From Microbacteriaceae bacterium (GTDB lineage Bacteria > Actinomycetota > Actinomycetes > Actinomycetales > Microbacteriaceae), in contig JAODAY010000168.1 of NCBI GenBank assembly GCA_025463665.1, positions 1 through 21,048 of the forward strand: a DNA stretch of 21,048 nt. Direction: 5' to 3'. The notes beneath the pieces were generated by a model. It saw nothing but the letters and a program-made list of their open reading frames with translations. It searched no databases and was not told the origin of the DNA. Positions 7,970 through 14,457 of this stretch are shown here, piece after piece. The number at the start of each line of letters is the position of its first letter. The first letter of the stretch is position 1. Position numbers and translations under genes: made by a program.

Positions 7970-8590
7970 TCACTCGGGCTGGTAGACCTCTGCGTAGACC
8001 TCGTCGGAGATCTCGAGCGCGTCGGCATAGGCCTCGGGTCCGCCCACCTTTGTGATGACGGAGATCCAGCTCTCGGCACGCACGACGTTGACGACCGCCG
8101 GCGTGATCGTCTTGTCGCCCTGCACATAGAACAGTGTGGCGGTGCCGATCTGCTCCTCGTTCAGGCCCTGCGATGCGAAGCTCTCGAGAACATCCGACCG
8201 GGTGGCGGGCAGCATAGGTGCCACCGACACGGTGACGCTGCTGAAGTCGGAGTCGGGGTAGCCCCACATGCAGCTGATGCCGCCGAGGCTCTCTTCAGGT
8301 GTCGGATCGCTGAGGAAGTCGGAGCCGAAGACGCCGCCCGGTCCGCCGAGCAGCACCATCGCGTCCTCGTTGAATACCGTGAGGCGCGAGGCCGGCGTGA
8401 TGTCGGCGCATTCCTCTGGCATTGTAAAGACGCCGGCCTCTGCGGTCGGCGTGGGCGTCGGCTCTGCAGAGGCCGTTCCCACCGGTGCCGGGGGCGCCGC
8501 CGGGGGTTCCGCCTGGGCGGTGCAACCCGCGAGAGTCAGCGCGAGAACCACCGTCGTGGGCAGAACAGCCAGCGTCTTCCATGAGCTCAT
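7970..8590 (-). CDS. secreted lipoprotein, two-Cys family (member 1)
   Basis: 206 aa. A lipoprotein signal peptide ends in the lipobox LAGC (Cys23). A Pro/Thr/Ala-rich linker (about 25-57) leads to a globular domain of about 145 residues with Cys61 (EECAD) and Cys107 (SCMWGYP), 45 residues apart. The same pair and spacing occur in the two lipoproteins at 12250 and 12912, so I place all three in one family; a disulfide between the two is an inference. I do not recognise a functional domain. It is anchored outside the cell membrane if the lipobox is processed. AGGAGG at 8600-8605 precedes the ATG by 9 nt. The YtrA-like ABC operon ends 97 bp upstream, with a hairpin between. Confidence 0.8.
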   Translation of the reverse strand: MSSWKTLAVLPTTVVLALTLAGCTAQAEPPAAPPAPVGTASAEPTPTPTAEAGVFTMPEECADITPASRLTVFNEDAMVLLGGPGGVFGSDFLSDPTPEESLGGISCMWGYPDSDFSSVTVSVAPMLPATRSDVLESFASQGLNEEQIGTATLFYVQGDKTITPAVVNVVRAESWISVITKVGGPEAYADALEISDEVYAEVYQPE

Positions 8591-8599
8591 ACGATTGGC

Positions 8600-8618
8600 C
8601 CTCCTGAGAAAAACCCTA
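8600..8618 (-). promoter_or_regulatory. Shine-Dalgarno and candidate -10 box of lipoprotein 1
   Basis: On the minus strand, TAGGGT (8618-8613) could be a -10 box and AGGAGG (8605-8600) is a strong Shine-Dalgarno, 9 nt before the ATG at 8590. The Shine-Dalgarno is convincing; the -10 call is weak because no -35 is evident. Confidence 0.45.
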
Positions 8619-8631
8619 CAGGAGCTACTCG

Positions 8632-8665
8632 AAGGCCCGGTCCACCGTGAGGTGAACCGGGCCTT
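8632..8665 (-). terminator. hairpin terminator of the YtrA-like ABC operon
   Basis: AAGGCCCGGT (8632-8641) and ACCGGGCCTT (8656-8665) are perfect 10-bp inverted arms. Inside them CACC pairs with GGTG after one mismatch, leaving a 4-nt loop. It begins 22 nt after the stop of the minus-strand permease (8688) and lies before the lipoprotein gene. A run of five T residues on the minus strand comes only about 15 nt later. Confidence 0.7.
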
Positions 8666-8687
8666 GGAGCCAGCCCGCTAGGATGCC

Positions 8688-9467
8688 TCAGTTTCTCGGG
8701 GTGGCCCGACGGAGGACGAAATATCCGGCCACCGCCGCGAGTGCGGTCGGCACCAGCGACCAGACGATCACGCCGTTCGCGCCGTTGCGCACGAACCAGG
8801 CGCCGATCCCCGCCCAGCTCTCGGTCACGGTGATGAGTGCGGTGGAACCGAGCAGCAGCAGGGCGAGCAGCGCGAAGAACGTAAGCATGCCGTTCGTGCG
8901 CCAGCGCACGTAGACCGCCGCGGTGGCTGAACCGACGAAGAAGAAGAACAGGAAGATGACGAGGAACAACAGGAATCGGGCGTACCACTCGCCGGTGCCG
9001 AAGTACATCGAGGTGAACATGCGGCCGCCGAGTCCCCAGCCGCCCGTGGCGTCCTCGAGGTACGACAGGATCGTCAGGCCCGCGCTGTACATCGCCGCGA
9101 GAACCACGAAGGCGACGGAGGTGCCGAGGTAGAAGTCTCGCCTCGTGACCCCGTAGCCCTGCGCGAACGGGAAGGTGGCGTTCACGGCCTGCACGGCGAC
9201 GACCATCATGTACACGAAGATGTAGAACGTCGCGCCGCTGTAGGAGAATCCCTCCTGGGCGTCGGCCAGGTCGGAAGGCGACTCGACTGCGCGGTTGATG
9301 ATCCACCAGATGACGTAGTTGGCCGCGAAGATCACGGCCATGATGAGCCACGGAATGACGATGATCGTGCTCGGAGTGACGAAGTGCAGTCGCGACACCG
9401 CCAGCACTCTATTCGTGGTCGTGGGGCGTGCTGCCGAGGTCGTCTCTGCGACGGCGATCGTGCTCAT
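8688..9467 (-). CDS. ABC transporter membrane subunit of the YtrA-regulated operon
   Basis: 259 aa, about six hydrophobic segments (for example one rich in Phe, IFLFFFFVG, in the middle). No enzyme motif is visible. Its position directly after a YtrB-like ATPase and a YtrA-like GntR regulator marks it as the permease of that transporter. I chose the ATG at 9467, which overlaps the ATPase stop as ATGA and has GGAGG 8 nt upstream (9476-9480). The ATG at 9482 is less likely because its second and third codons are that Shine-Dalgarno. The operon terminator follows 22 nt after the stop. Substrate unknown. Confidence 0.82.
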   Translation of the reverse strand: MSTIAVAETTSAARPTTTNRVLAVSRLHFVTPSTIIVIPWLIMAVIFAANYVIWWIINRAVESPSDLADAQEGFSYSGATFYIFVYMMVVAVQAVNATFPFAQGYGVTRRDFYLGTSVAFVVLAAMYSAGLTILSYLEDATGGWGLGGRMFTSMYFGTGEWYARFLLFLVIFLFFFFVGSATAAVYVRWRTNGMLTFFALLALLLLGSTALITVTESWAGIGAWFVRNGANGVIVWSLVPTALAAVAGYFVLRRATPRN

Positions 9468-10372
9468 GCGCTGTGCCTCCATTCGTTGTCGTGTGTGGTG
9501 CCCTCGCCGGCCGCGGTCGTTGTGCGCACGATGAGCTGCTGCAGCGAGACCGGGGTCATTTCGATGCCCGCGGATGCAGCGTCCGCCCGCTCGGTGTCGG
9601 AGAGTCGTCCGACCGTCACCGAGGCGAGACCGCCGAGCCCCTCGCGGTGCAGCACCTCGCGGGTGCCGATGAAACGATCGACCACCGACCGGGAACCGAT
9701 GAGCGTCGTGGCGGAGCCGCGCAGGTCGTCGGCGCTCGAGTCGATGATGATGCGCCCTTCATCGATCACGAGCACGTGTTCGAGCAGGTCGCTGACTTCG
9801 TCGATGAGGTGGGTCGAGAGGATGATGGTGCGCGGGTGCTCCGCGTAGTCCTCCAGGAGGCGGTCGTAAAAGGCCTGCCGCAAGACTGCGTCGAGACCGA
9901 GGTATGGTTCGTCGAAGAACGTCAGCGGTGATCTCGACGCCAGTCCGACGATGACGCCGATCGCCGAGAGCTGGCCGCGGGAGAGCTTCTTGATGCGCCG
10001 GTTCAGGGGCAGCCGGAACTCGGCGATGAGACGCTCGGCGAACTCCGCGTCCCAGTTCGGGAAGAACCACGGCGCGCTGCGGAAGACGTGCTTGGCCTTG
10101 AAATCTTCGGGGTACTTCTGGCTCTCCTTGATGAAACACACGCGCGAGAGCACGCGCGAGTTCTCGACGGGCGTCTCGCCGAAGACGCGGATGCTGCCCG
10201 CTGTGGCGAACTCCTGGCCGGTGAGCAGCTGCATCATGGTCGTCTTGCCCGCGCCGTTTCGGCCGAGCAGGCCGGTGATCGAGTTCTCTTCGATGTGAAA
10301 GCTCGCCTCGTCGACGGCGGTGACTTTCGAGAACCTCTTGGTGAGGTCGGTGACGTCAATAACGGCATTCAT
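9464..10372 (-). CDS. ABC transporter ATP-binding protein, YtrB-like
   Basis: 302 aa. Walker A GRNGAGKTT (residues 37-45), Walker B LTFFDEP (150-156) and H-loop STHLIDEV (His188) are intact. The signature reads LSRGQ (130-134) where LSGGQ is usual. About 90 residues follow the ATPase core. Gene order GntR-ATPase-permease with 4-nt overlaps at both ends (ATGA at 10369-10372 and 9464-9467) is that of ytrAB-type operons, which in Bacillus respond to cell-wall antibiotics; a link to envelope stress here is by analogy only. Confidence 0.92.
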   Translation of the reverse strand: MNAVIDVTDLTKRFSKVTAVDEASFHIEENSITGLLGRNGAGKTTMMQLLTGQEFATAGSIRVFGETPVENSRVLSRVCFIKESQKYPEDFKAKHVFRSAPWFFPNWDAEFAERLIAEFRLPLNRRIKKLSRGQLSAIGVIVGLASRSPLTFFDEPYLGLDAVLRQAFYDRLLEDYAEHPRTIILSTHLIDEVSDLLEHVLVIDEGRIIIDSSADDLRGSATTLIGSRSVVDRFIGTREVLHREGLGGLASVTVGRLSDTERADAASAGIEMTPVSLQQLIVRTTTAAGEGTTHDNEWRHSA

Positions 10373-10740
10373 GCTGTTGCCTCCCTGGGGGCGTCGGCGC
10401 TGATGATCATGTCGGCGAGCTGCCGGGGCGAGATTCCGATTTTCGCGGCCTCGGCGAGCAACGGCTGTACATATTCGTTCTGGAACTGGTCGCGGCGTTT
10501 CGCGACGAGTCGGGCCCGTGAGCCGGGCGCTACGAACATTCCGATGCCTCTCTTCTTGTAGAGAATCCCCTCCTCGACGAGCAGGTTGACTCCCTTGCCC
10601 GCCGTTGCCGGGTTGATGCGGTGAAAAGACGCGAACTCGTTCGTCGACGGCACCTGGGTCTCCTCGTCGAGGGCACCGGCGAGAATGTCGTTCTCGATCT
10701 GCTCGGCGATCTGAACGAAGATGGGCCGTGACTCATCCAT
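10369..10740 (-). CDS. GntR-family regulator, YtrA subfamily
   Basis: 123 aa, the short form typical of the YtrA subfamily: a winged helix-turn-helix (residues about 5-71, with PIFVQIAEQIENDILAG and VPSTNEFASFHRINPATAGKG) followed by only about 50 residues, mostly helical, for dimerisation and no large ligand domain. It heads the operon with the ABC ATPase and permease and most likely represses it. A 28-bp dyad immediately upstream (10756-10783) is the probable operator, so autoregulation is expected. The ATG at 10740 is the only start that preserves the HTH. No strong Shine-Dalgarno is seen. Confidence 0.93.
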   Translation of the reverse strand: MDESRPIFVQIAEQIENDILAGALDEETQVPSTNEFASFHRINPATAGKGVNLLVEEGILYKKRGIGMFVAPGSRARLVAKRRDQFQNEYVQPLLAEAAKIGISPRQLADMIISADAPREATA

Positions 10741-10755
10741 GGTTCACCGAGTTCG

Positions 10756-10783
10756 TTGGTTCGTTACTCATGTAACTAACCAA
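10756..10783. promoter_or_regulatory. operator for the YtrA-like regulator
   Basis: TTGGTTCGTTAC (10756-10767) and GTAACTAACCAA (10772-10783) are inverted arms of 12 bp with a single mismatch around a TCAT centre. The dyad lies 16 bp upstream of the regulator start and overlaps its predicted -10 region. It is AT-richer than its surroundings. Position and symmetry fit a GntR dimer site controlling the operon; it may also affect the divergent amidase. Confidence 0.75.
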
Positions 10784-10806
10784 GCACCCTTCATGAGCGG
10801 TGTCAA
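10778..10806 (-). promoter_or_regulatory. promoter of the YtrA-like ABC operon
   Basis: A consensus -35 TTGACA (10806-10801, minus strand) is followed after 17 nt by TTGGTT (10783-10778), or after 18 nt by TGGTTA, as a weak -10. The -10 coincides with the distal arm of the operator, so a bound regulator would block RNA polymerase. The -35 is convincing; the -10 is a guess. Confidence 0.5.
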
Positions 10807-10810
10807 GACC

Positions 10811-10816
10811 TAGGCT
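10811..10816 (+). promoter_or_regulatory. -10 box of leaderless amidase gene
   Basis: TAGGCT, then CGGAGA (6 nt), then the ATG at 10823. The GGAG in the gap is too close to the start to serve as a usual Shine-Dalgarno. Confidence 0.52.
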
Positions 10817-10822
10817 CGGAGA

Positions 10823-12235
10823 ATGTTCGAACTCCACCACCTCACCGCCATGGACCAAGCCGACTGGTTGCGACGCGGGGAGGTGTCGCCGCTCGAACTC
10901 GCGAATCACTACCTCGAGCGCATCGAGCGGCTCAACCCAGGACTCGGCGCTTTCACCACGGTGACCCCCGACCTGGCGCGGGGCCGCGCAGAAGCGGTCG
11001 GAGGGCTGTCCCGTGCCCTGCCCCTCTGGGGCATGCCTCTCGGCGACAAGGACCTCAGCGCGCGGGCGGGGGTGCGCACCACCTACGGCTCGCGGCTCTT
11101 CGCCGACTTCGTGCCCCACGCGTCCGATCCGCTCGTGAGCGCCCTCGACGATGCGGGAGCGGTGAGTCTCGGCAAGACCAACGCGCCCGAGTTCGGGCTG
11201 CCCAGCTACACCGAGTCGCTCGTGGCGCCGCCCGCCCGCAATCCTTACGACACCGATCTCGGCGCGGGCGGCTCGAGCGGGGGAGCGGCCGTGGCCGTGG
11301 CCGCCGGGCTGCTGCCGGTCGCGCCGGGCTCTGACGGTGGCGGGTCGGTGCGCATCCCGGCGGCCGCCACGGGTCTCGTCGGCGTCAAGCCGTCGCGGGG
11401 GCGCGTCCCCACGGGCGCGGGCTTTTCGTCGCTCGGCGCGCTCGTGGTGCCCGGGCCGCTCGCCAGAACGGTGGCAGACGCCGCGCTCCTGCTCGACGCG
11501 ATGGTGGAGGGCGGGGAGTACTCCTTCGCCACCCGGGCTCCGTCGTGGGACGGCGGGCCGCTCCTCAACGCGGCCGTGCGTGGTGAGGGACGGTTTGAGA
11601 TCGCGGTGATGACGACCTCGCCGTGGGACAGCTCCTACGACATCACCGTGTCTGCGGAGGCGCGATCGGCGCTCGACGCGGCGGTGCGGGAGCTCTCGGC
11701 CATCGGGCACGGGCTCGACGACCTCGCACTCGAGCCAGACGACACTTACGGTCCGGCCTTCCGCACGATCTGGCAGGCCGGAGCCGCGAACATTCCGGCC
11801 GAGGGTGACGAGCTCGACATGCTCGAACCGCTCACGCGCTGGCTCGTCGCCCGCGGGCGTGCGTTGAGCGCCCGCGACCTCGGTCAGGCGTTGTCGACGC
11901 TGACGGCGTTCGAGAGCAGCGTCATCCGTCAATTTGCGCGATTTGATGCCGTGCTCACGCCGGCGCTCGCCCTCACACCCCGGCCGGTCGGCTGGTACGA
12001 CGCCGTCGACGCCGAGCGCAATTTCGAGCAGCAGGTGCAGTACACGCCGTACACGTCGTTCGCGAACGTGAGCGGGCTGCCCGCGATCACGCTGCCCGTC
12101 GCCGTGACCGACGCCGGTCTGCCAATGGGCGTGCAGCTCATCGGTAGACCAGGCGGAGAACACACGTTGCTCGCGATCGGCGCGCAGCTCGAGCGCCGGT
12201 TCGCCTGGCAGCGCAGGCACCCGCCGCAGTGGTGA
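10823..12235 (+). CDS. amidase (amidase signature family)
   Basis: 470 aa, normal for the family. The Ser-cisSer-Lys triad is visible: Lys76 in PLGDKDLS, cis-Ser151 in GAGGSSGG, and nucleophile Ser175 in GSDGGGSVRIP, with the family's 24-residue spacing between the two serines. It should hydrolyse a carboxylic amide to acid and ammonia. It resembles GatA-like amidases, but no gatB or gatC lies nearby, so a stand-alone catabolic amidase is more likely than the tRNA amidotransferase subunit. Substrate unknown. It is divergent from the YtrA-like operon, and convergent with lipoprotein 2, leaving 14 bp between the stops. Confidence 0.92.
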   Translation: MFELHHLTAMDQADWLRRGEVSPLELANHYLERIERLNPGLGAFTTVTPDLARGRAEAVGGLSRALPLWGMPLGDKDLSARAGVRTTYGSRLFADFVPHASDPLVSALDDAGAVSLGKTNAPEFGLPSYTESLVAPPARNPYDTDLGAGGSSGGAAVAVAAGLLPVAPGSDGGGSVRIPAAATGLVGVKPSRGRVPTGAGFSSLGALVVPGPLARTVADAALLLDAMVEGGEYSFATRAPSWDGGPLLNAAVRGEGRFEIAVMTTSPWDSSYDITVSAEARSALDAAVRELSAIGHGLDDLALEPDDTYGPAFRTIWQAGAANIPAEGDELDMLEPLTRWLVARGRALSARDLGQALSTLTAFESSVIRQFARFDAVLTPALALTPRPVGWYDAVDAERNFEQQVQYTPYTSFANVSGLPAITLPVAVTDAGLPMGVQLIGRPGGEHTLLAIGAQLERRFAWQRRHPPQW

Positions 12236-12249
12236 CGCGTCGAGCCCGC

Positions 12250-12828
12250 CTACTCGAGGGCGGCGTTGCGGCGTATCTCCAGCACCCGGTCGAGCGTGAA
12301 GCCGTAGTACCAGAAGCCCTGCGTGAACAGGTAGACCTGCGCGTTGCCCACGGCGTCGGTCCCGGTGAATAGTTCGCCCTCGTCGTGAGGCTGCGTCGCG
12401 AACCCCTCGGCGAGGATCCTGCTCTTCTCTGTCTCCGTCTGGGCGGCGGTGATGGGGGAGAGGGCGTAGTTTTCGACGCTTCCCGATGCCGGGATGCCCC
12501 ACTGGCAGAGCACCCCGCCGTTCGCCTCGAAGACAGCGAGCGGGTTGCCCTCCTCGATCATCCGGTCGGAGAAGTCCTCGATGGGGGTGAAGGCCAGCGC
12601 CTCGAACTCGGCGACCGATTCCGGGTCGAGCACGCTCTCGCAGGTTGCGGTCGTCGGCGTCGGGCTCGGCGTCGTGGTGGGGCTTGGCGAGGTGGGAGGG
12701 GGAGTGGGCGCCGCCGTATCGGTGGGCGACGGCGTGGGTGGCGTGGGTGTGGTCGTGCATGCGGTCAGGGCAATCACGAAGACCGCCGCAGCGACGAGGC
12801 TGCCGGACCGGCGTGACGATGTAATCAT
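12250..12828 (-). CDS. secreted lipoprotein, two-Cys family (member 2)
   Basis: 192 aa. The signal peptide ends in the lipobox LTAC (Cys24). A very Thr/Pro-rich linker (about 25-61) follows, then a domain with Cys63 and Cys108 (VLCQWGIP), 44 residues between them. It also has SPITAAQ followed by an AEGF segment, which matches SPINAAQ and AQGW in the neighbour at 12912. I chose the ATG at 12828 rather than 12867 because TACTCT lies 6 nt upstream and the signal peptide then has a normal n-region. Function unknown; no recognised domain. It and lipoprotein 3 look like a tandem duplication; lipoprotein 1 at 7970 is more diverged. Confidence 0.78.
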   Translation of the reverse strand: MITSSRRSGSLVAAAVFVIALTACTTTPTPPTPSPTDTAAPTPPPTSPSPTTTPSPTPTTATCESVLDPESVAEFEALAFTPIEDFSDRMIEEGNPLAVFEANGGVLCQWGIPASGSVENYALSPITAAQTETEKSRILAEGFATQPHDEGELFTGTDAVGNAQVYLFTQGFWYYGFTLDRVLEIRRNAALE

Positions 12829-12834
12829 GGCCAG

Positions 12835-12840
12835 AGAGTA
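12835..12840 (-). promoter_or_regulatory. -10 box of leaderless lipoprotein 2 gene
   Basis: TACTCT on the minus strand, then CTGGCC (6 nt), then the ATG at 12828. This decides the start against the in-frame ATG at 12867. Confidence 0.55.
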
Positions 12841-12911
12841 CCGCCGACTCGCGCGGGTGCGGGTCACGGATTGATTTCTATCGGCGACGGTGCTCGCGTC
12901 TACCGCCCGGT

Positions 12912-13505
12912 TCAGGCAGCCATCTTGTCGATGAGCAGGGTGAAGGCGGCGAGCTCACTAGTGATGTAGAACCAGTGGTCGTCGAGGAAGAGGAAGCTCT
13001 CGTGGCCCGACTGCTCAACGCGCTCTTTCTGATAGACGGTGCCGCCGAACTGTTCGCTCATTTCCCAACCCTGTGCGACGAGTTCCGCCTGGTGTGTCTT
13101 CGATTGTGCCGCGTTGATCGGGGACGCGCCGTAGATGTCGGTGGCGTCGGTTCGCGGGATGCCCCACTGGCACAACAGCCCGCCATAATCGACGAAGTGC
13201 GCAATCATGCCGCCACTCATCGCCGACCGTTCGTACAGATCGTCCGTCGCGAGCCAGCCGCTCCTGGCGTAGGAGTCGAGGGCATCCCGGCTGAGCAGAT
13301 CCGCGCACTCGAGCGGCCGCTCCGCCTCTGGAGCCGCCGTGGGGGCGGTCGGCAGCGCCGTGGGCGCCGGTGCGGGAGCCGAGGCACTCGGTTTCGAGGG
13401 GGCGGTAAGCGTTTCGGCGACTGGCGACCCGGTGCAGCCGCCGAGCACGACTATAGAGAGGACCACCATGACGGCCCTGCTGGCGATGCCCGGAATGTCG
13501 CTCAT
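12912..13505 (-). CDS. secreted lipoprotein, two-Cys family (member 3)
   Basis: 197 aa. Lipobox LGGC at Cys24, an Ala/Pro/Thr-rich linker (about 25-63), then a domain with Cys67 (LECADLL) and Cys112 (LLCQWGIP), 44 residues between them, and SPINAAQ. The domain ends with a hydrophobic pattern (HWFYITSELAAFTLLI) that parallels FWYYGFTLDRVLEI in lipoprotein 2. No known domain is recognised. It lies 83 bp upstream of lipoprotein 2 on the same strand, and each gene has its own apparent promoter. The start at 13505 is supported by the signal peptide and by TACCGT 7 nt upstream. Confidence 0.78.
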   Translation of the reverse strand: MSDIPGIASRAVMVVLSIVVLGGCTGSPVAETLTAPSKPSASAPAPAPTALPTAPTAAPEAERPLECADLLSRDALDSYARSGWLATDDLYERSAMSGGMIAHFVDYGGLLCQWGIPRTDATDIYGASPINAAQSKTHQAELVAQGWEMSEQFGGTVYQKERVEQSGHESFLFLDDHWFYITSELAAFTLLIDKMAA

Positions 13506-13512
13506 AGGCGAG

Positions 13513-13518
13513 ACGGTA
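13513..13518 (-). promoter_or_regulatory. -10 box of leaderless lipoprotein 3 gene
   Basis: TACCGT on the minus strand, then CTCGCCT (7 nt), then the ATG at 13505. Weaker than the other TANNNT boxes because of its GC-rich middle. Confidence 0.42.
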
Positions 13519-13610
13519 TCAACTAAAGGCGACAGTCGAGGTCACGATCTGGCGTCGGTGCTATCGCGTCGCTGGGAGTATCCCCGACCATCCGGCGGTG
13601 ACTGCGCTAC

Positions 13611-13629
13611 TTAGGTTAGGCATGCCATA
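13611..13629 (+). promoter_or_regulatory. DtxR/IdeR-type iron box
   Basis: TTAGGTTAGGCATGCCATA matches all 11 positions of the left part of the 19-bp DtxR/IdeR consensus (TTAGGTTAGSCTAACCTAA) and about 14 of 19 overall; the right arm is degenerate. It overlaps the -10 box of the SIP-domain gene, so an iron-loaded DtxR-family repressor would shut the gene off. Confidence 0.7.
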
Positions 13630-13631
13630 CT
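13626..13631 (+). promoter_or_regulatory. -10 box of leaderless SIP-domain gene
   Basis: CATACT, then TGGCGC (6 nt), then the ATG at 13638. Same geometry as the other leaderless genes here but with C in place of the first T. Confidence 0.45.
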
Positions 13632-13637
13632 TGGCGC

Positions 13638-13994
13638 ATGACCTATCTCGACGAGAACACGGCGTCGATCGGCTGGAGCCCCGCCGCGAGCGACCGAATC
13701 CTGCTCGCGGGAGACGAGAACTCACTGCCGACCATCCGGACGATTCTCGCCACCCTCCCGGCCAAGTCGCGCGGACAGGTCTTCATCGAGGTGGAATCGA
13801 CCGGCGACATCGAGGAGCTCGTCGCTCCCGGGCGCTTCGCGGTCTGCTGGCTCGCCCGCGATCGTGCACAGTCCTTGCGCCGATCGGTCGATGCCTGGCT
13901 GAGCGAGATGCTGCCGGTCTCGGCGTTCGACGACCACAGTGTCTACGCGTGGATCGCCCATGAGGGCGCGGCGCGCACCCTCACGTCGAACTAG
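13638..13994 (+). CDS. stand-alone siderophore-interacting protein (SIP) C-terminal domain
   Basis: 118 aa. ILLAGDENSLPTIRTILATL (residues 21-40), VFIEVES (48-54) and VYAWIAHEG (102-110) follow the NAD(P)H-binding half of SIP/ViuB-type ferric-siderophore reductases. The N-terminal FAD-binding barrel of full-length SIP proteins (about 250-280 aa) is absent, and no upstream reading frame supplies it. The protein therefore may need a partner, or have a different role in iron release. The iron box over its promoter supports a role in iron metabolism. It runs convergent to the GNAT gene at 14004 with 9 bp between the stops. Whether it binds NAD(P)H is not shown by the sequence. Confidence 0.75.
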   Translation: MTYLDENTASIGWSPAASDRILLAGDENSLPTIRTILATLPAKSRGQVFIEVESTGDIEELVAPGRFAVCWLARDRAQSLRRSVDAWLSEMLPVSAFDDHSVYAWIAHEGAARTLTSN

Positions 13995-14003
13995 CCGCCC
14001 GCC

Positions 14004-14453
14004 CTACTCGCCGAGCGCGATGTCGTAGGTGACCCATGGGGTCGCTAGAGCCACCGAGTCGTAGAGGCGCCGCGCCGTGAGGTTGTTGCCGTCGGTGATC
14101 CAGCGTACGACGCTCAGACCCTCGGTTCGGGCGATGGCGGATGCCTCGGCGATGAGCCTCGTCGCTATGCCGGCGCCGCGCAGCTCCGGCCGGGTGTAGA
14201 GGTCGTCCAGGTAGAGCCCCGTCGTGCCGGAGGACGGGCGGGCGAATCGCCGCACGTGGGCGAGGCCGCCCAGAATGCCGTCGTTTTCGGCGACGAGCCC
14301 GTTGGTCTCGTGCGACGGGTCGTGAATCCACGTCCAGACCCGGTCGACGACCTCGTCGCTCGGCGGCAGCTCATAGAACTCGCGGTAGCCGCGGTACAGC
14401 GTGCTCCATTGTTCTCTGTCGGCCGGCACGGCGGCGCGCACGATCCACGTCAC
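14004..14453 (-). CDS. GNAT family N-acetyltransferase
   Basis: 149 aa, a single GNAT domain. The acetyl-CoA loop is RPELRGAGIATRLI (residues 88-101, with the R-x-x-G-x-A pattern), preceded by the beta4 strand LYLDDLYT and followed by NNLTARRLYDSVA (about 123-135), the typical C-terminal part. Substrate unknown. It starts with GTG at 14453, 4 nt after the stop of the upstream SDR, without a Shine-Dalgarno of its own, so coupled translation is likely. It is last in the run 15701-14004. Confidence 0.85.
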   Translation of the reverse strand: MTWIVRAAVPADREQWSTLYRGYREFYELPPSDEVVDRVWTWIHDPSHETNGLVAENDGILGGLAHVRRFARPSSGTTGLYLDDLYTRPELRGAGIATRLIAEASAIARTEGLSVVRWITDGNNLTARRLYDSVALATPWVTYDIALGE

Positions 14454-14457
14454 GTCG

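Noticed and set aside
9467..9482. Start of the ABC permease at the ATG at 9482
   Set aside because: The ATGA overlap at 9464-9467 with GGAGG 8 nt upstream is a better start. The upstream ATG would make the Shine-Dalgarno part of its own coding sequence.
12640..12760. Apparent short tandem repeats in DNA
   Set aside because: These are the codons of the Thr/Pro-rich linker of lipoprotein 2. The period is irregular and explained by amino-acid composition.
12828..12867. Longer N-terminus of lipoprotein 2 starting at 12867
   Set aside because: It would add 13 Arg-rich residues before the signal peptide and ignore the TACTCT box 6 nt before the ATG at 12828.
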